From NCBI GenBank assembly GCA_002339125.1, contig DDJQ01000005.1, positions 1-27,153 of the forward strand: 27,153 nucleotides of DNA. Direction: 5' to 3'. Made by a program: the position numbers and the translations under genes. Shown here in pieces: positions 25,082 through 27,153 of this stretch (the first letter of the stretch is position 1; each line of letters begins with the position of its first letter). The notes beneath the pieces were generated by a model. It was not told where the DNA came from. It ran no database searches and worked only from the letters and a program-made list of their open reading frames with translations. The DNA is from Alteromonadaceae bacterium UBA2620. Lineage in GTDB: Bacteria; Pseudomonadota; Gammaproteobacteria; Enterobacterales; Alteromonadaceae.

Positions 25082-25983
25082 CAGGCAGCCTGCCGGGACG
25101 TCTCATCTAACTGACGATTAAGGCCGGCCATCATTTCGGCCAGGGTTACCTGCTGTTGTAACTGAGCACTGACACTGCGCACTGAGTGAAAAATCGCTGT
25201 GGTCTGGCCGCCACTTCTGAATGCCACGTTGCGAATGCTACACTCTAACTGACAGGCAAACTCGCTGGCCTCATCGGCGGCAATTTCTGGCATCAGGATA
25301 ACAAACCGGTCACCGGCGTAACGACAAGCCAGATCGACGGCCCTGAGGTTCATCACAATTAATTGCGAAATCTCTTTTAAGAAGCGATCCCCTTCGGCAT
25401 GGCCATAGCGCAGATTAAACTGCGAAAAATCGTTAATATCCAGTATCACAACAGCCGCCTTAACGCCCTGCTCCTGTAACTCCATGGCTCTGGCACGCCA
25501 GTAGTCGGCCCGATAAAGCTGAGTGATAACATCGATTTGATCGTGGGCACGATACCACATCTCGCGGCGTTGCAGCTGTTTGTTGAGCGCTAGTTGTTCC
25601 TGATGCCAACAGTACAAGGCTATACTCATCACAATCATGCCCATTGCCGCCGGAATAGACTCCACCACACTGAGCCAATGGGCCGCGTCGCTGTAAAAGG
25701 TAAATTCATCGAACACATCGAGCATGGCTGAGAAGTTAAAAAAGGACAGGCCTGCCACCAGCAGCACTGTGACTCTGCCCGGTGGACGGCTGATCATCAC
25801 CGCGGTTATCCAGCACAAAGTGAGCAGGCAAATGCTGCCTTCACCCACCACATCCAGCCACTCGACTTCTGCGATATCTTTCAACTGGCCATTGGTAACG
25901 CATAATGTTACTGCCAGCCCTAATACCAGCAGTACAAATGCCAGTAAGCCCCGGTGACGGGTTAATAAACTAAAATCCATCAT
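25081..25983 (-). CDS. Membrane GGDEF-like protein with degenerate active site
   Basis: A 300-residue protein. Four hydrophobic helices (about 11-31, 50-65, 70-88 and 107-125) anchor it in the inner membrane; a short coiled segment leads to a GGDEF-like domain from ~150. The signature motif reads AGDRF (223-227) instead of GGDEF/GGEEF, replacing the catalytic glutamate by arginine, so diguanylate cyclase activity is unlikely. Asp182 of the metal site remains. The inhibitory c-di-GMP-binding motif RxxD is kept as RAVD (214-217), exactly five residues before the signature. It may bind c-di-GMP and signal to the co-translated AraC-type protein. ATG 25983 and ATG 25980 are both possible starts. 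Confidence 0.85.
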   Translation of the reverse strand: MMDFSLLTRHRGLLAFVLLVLGLAVTLCVTNGQLKDIAEVEWLDVVGEGSICLLTLCWITAVMISRPPGRVTVLLVAGLSFFNFSAMLDVFDEFTFYSDAAHWLSVVESIPAAMGMIVMSIALYCWHQEQLALNKQLQRREMWYRAHDQIDVITQLYRADYWRARAMELQEQGVKAAVVILDINDFSQFNLRYGHAEGDRFLKEISQLIVMNLRAVDLACRYAGDRFVILMPEIAADEASEFACQLECSIRNVAFRSGGQTTAIFHSVRSVSAQLQQQVTLAEMMAGLNRQLDETSRQAA

Positions 25984-26046
25984 CTTTTCCGCATCTAAAA
26001 ACGTGTTTACCTGCGCCTATTGTTAATTGAGACGCCGATAATCGTA

Positions 26047-26063
26047 GGGGTCATTCTGGCTCA
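26047..26063 (+). repeat. 17-bp direct repeat, copy A
   Basis: GGGGTCATTCTGGCTCA; repeated with one change 99 bases downstream. Confidence 0.8.
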
Positions 26064-26145
26064 GGAATATGACACTGGTGTGATGTAGTTGCTCTTTTGT
26101 TCCGTTTTATGTTCATTTTTTCACTAATAAACAAAGGGTTGCACG

Positions 26146-26162
26146 GGGGTCATTTTGGCTCA
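26146..26162 (+). repeat. 17-bp direct repeat, copy B
   Basis: GGGGTCATTTTGGCTCA; differs from copy A at one base. Confidence 0.8.
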
Positions 26163-26297
26163 CCGAGTTTTAAAAAAGCGCTTTTTCGGCTGTTTCCGGC
26201 TATTTTTCAGGCAACTACGCCCCACGCCGTCATCGATTTGTCATTTTTGCTTTCTACGGTAGCCGCCAACACATACACACAACTTAAGAGAACACTC

Positions 26298-27153
26298 ATG
26301 AAAAATCGTATTTCCAGCCTGGCGTTGGCTGTCAGTACCGTTTGTTGCTCATTTGCTTCGGTAGCAGCGGATAATGCCGGCTTAATTGGCCAGTTGACCA
26401 ACAGCAGTCAGGACCGCGTTTTTGCCGGCGCAAAAATTGAAATTACCGAGCTGGGTCAGGAAACCTTTTCCCGCCGTGATGGCACTTTTCGTTTTAATAA
26501 TCTGCCTGCCGGTAACTACACCCTGGTCGTGACTTATCTGGGCGCGGAGCCAGTTTCTCGCCAGATTACTCTTACCGAAGGTGAAAACATTACGCCAGTC
26601 ATTACTCTGGAAGGCGCTAATGAATCACTTGAAGAAGTGATGGTCCGTGGTCAGCGTGGCGGTCAGGCCAGCGCCATCAATCAGCAGCGTATGGCTGACA
26701 ATATTAAATCTATCGTTTCAGCCGATGCCATTGGTCAGTTCCCGGACCAAAACGCTGCCGAATCATTGCAACGCCTGCCGGGTTTGTCTATCGAACGCGA
26801 TCAGGGTGAAGGCCGCTTTGTAGGGATCCGTGGTATCGATCCTAACCTCAATAACGTTACCATCAACGGCCTTAACGTCCCGTCTCCGGAGGGCGGCGTT
26901 CGCTCAGTTGCTCTGGATGTGATCCCCTCTGAACTAATCCAGACGCTGGAAGTTTCCAAGTCTGTTACTGCAGATATGGACGGCGACGCGATTGGTGGTT
27001 CGGTAGAAGTTAAATCGGTAAGCGCTTTCGACCGCAAAGGCCAGACCGCCAGTTTATCGGGTCAGCTAAGCCAAAACGAGTTACGCGATGAAATGAGCCC
27101 CAAACTTTCCGGTACCTACACCAATTTATGGAACGATACTTTTGGTGTGGCGT
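26298..27153 (+). CDS. TonB-dependent receptor (partial, runs past window end)
   Basis: The first 285 residues of an outer-membrane receptor that imports a substrate with energy from TonB. After a signal peptide (MKNRISSLALAVSTVCCSFA, cleavage near residue 23) comes a carboxypeptidase-regulatory-like domain (~25-108), a TonB-box-like EEVMVRG, and the plug domain with ADAIGQFPDQNAAESLQRLP, GIRGIDPNLNNVTINGL and MDGDAIGGSVEVKS. This layout is typical of the TonB-Xanth-Caul subfamily, often linked to carbohydrate uptake. The beta-barrel starts near the window edge. The substrate is unknown. Confidence 0.93.
   Translation, partial: MKNRISSLALAVSTVCCSFASVAADNAGLIGQLTNSSQDRVFAGAKIEITELGQETFSRRDGTFRFNNLPAGNYTLVVTYLGAEPVSRQITLTEGENITPVITLEGANESLEEVMVRGQRGGQASAINQQRMADNIKSIVSADAIGQFPDQNAAESLQRLPGLSIERDQGEGRFVGIRGIDPNLNNVTINGLNVPSPEGGVRSVALDVIPSELIQTLEVSKSVTADMDGDAIGGSVEVKSVSAFDRKGQTASLSGQLSQNELRDEMSPKLSGTYTNLWNDTFGVA

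Larger units (their letters stand above)
25984..26297. other. Upstream region of the TonB-dependent receptor gene
   Basis: This 314-base AT-rich region has no credible ORF. It holds two copies of a 17-base motif (26047-26063 and 26146-26162) and a weaker third (26240-26251), and a perfect AAAAAAGCGCTTTTTT palindrome near 26172-26187. Promoters of both flanking genes should lie here. Confidence 0.6.

Noticed and set aside
26172..26187. AAAAAAGCGCTTTTTT palindrome as a terminator
   Set aside because: The stem has only four GC pairs in the middle, no loop, and no gene ends just upstream; more likely chance in AT-rich DNA.
1..27153. tRNA, rRNA or CRISPR features
   Set aside because: No cloverleaf-like sequence, ribosomal RNA sequence or regularly spaced repeat array was recognised on reading.

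Overview
The window looks like chromosome from a marine Gammaproteobacterium, most likely Alteromonadaceae (Alteromonas or a close relative). Four things point there: the conserved block priA-ftsN-hslV-hslU with rpmE divergent from priA, proteins close to E. coli Gor, HslUV and Dps, a TonB-dependent receptor with a carboxypeptidase-regulatory N-terminal domain, and a large periplasmic PD40-amidohydrolase. No rRNA, tRNA or CRISPR array was seen.

Layout. 1-3.3 kb: a methionine aminopeptidase cut by the window edge and translationally coupled to a small ParD-like protein; dps (minus) and gor (plus), divergent and concerned with oxidative stress. 3.3-5.6 kb: an AT-richer unknown exported cysteine-rich protein, then a receiver-DUF3369 response regulator whose HD-type output domain has been lost by an internal deletion. 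5.7-9.1 kb: an 1116-residue exported beta-propeller/amidohydrolase. 9.1-12 kb, all minus strand: gloA, a DUF4136-like lipoprotein and a class I HMG-CoA reductase with an extra N-terminal domain. 12.2-15.9 kb: an overlapping three-gene operon for a membrane fusion protein, a C39-peptidase ABC exporter and a solo LuxR-type HTH protein, with no recognisable peptide substrate beside it.

15.9-17.1 kb is the most unusual part. A Fic toxin and a 52-residue antitoxin carrying the SxxxEG inhibitory motif sit in a 936-bp insert between two 124-bp direct repeats. Each repeat contains the 3' end of luxR, the shared palindromic terminator and the 3' end of hslU, so the insert split an ancestral luxR-terminator-hslU junction and duplicated it.

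17-24 kb is core genome: hslU and hslV with a near-consensus sigma-32 promoter, ftsN, priA, rpmE with a structured leader, and a short-form malic enzyme. 24-26 kb holds an AraC-type regulator coupled to a membrane GGDEF-like protein whose active site is degenerate but whose inhibitory RxxD site is kept, suggesting a c-di-GMP sensor. The window ends inside a TonB-dependent receptor with a repeated 17-bp motif upstream.

Two themes recur: loss or reshaping of c-di-GMP proteins (the HD remnant and the degenerate GGDEF), and small toxin-antitoxin-like modules set against housekeeping genes (ParD-like/map, Fic/hslU).
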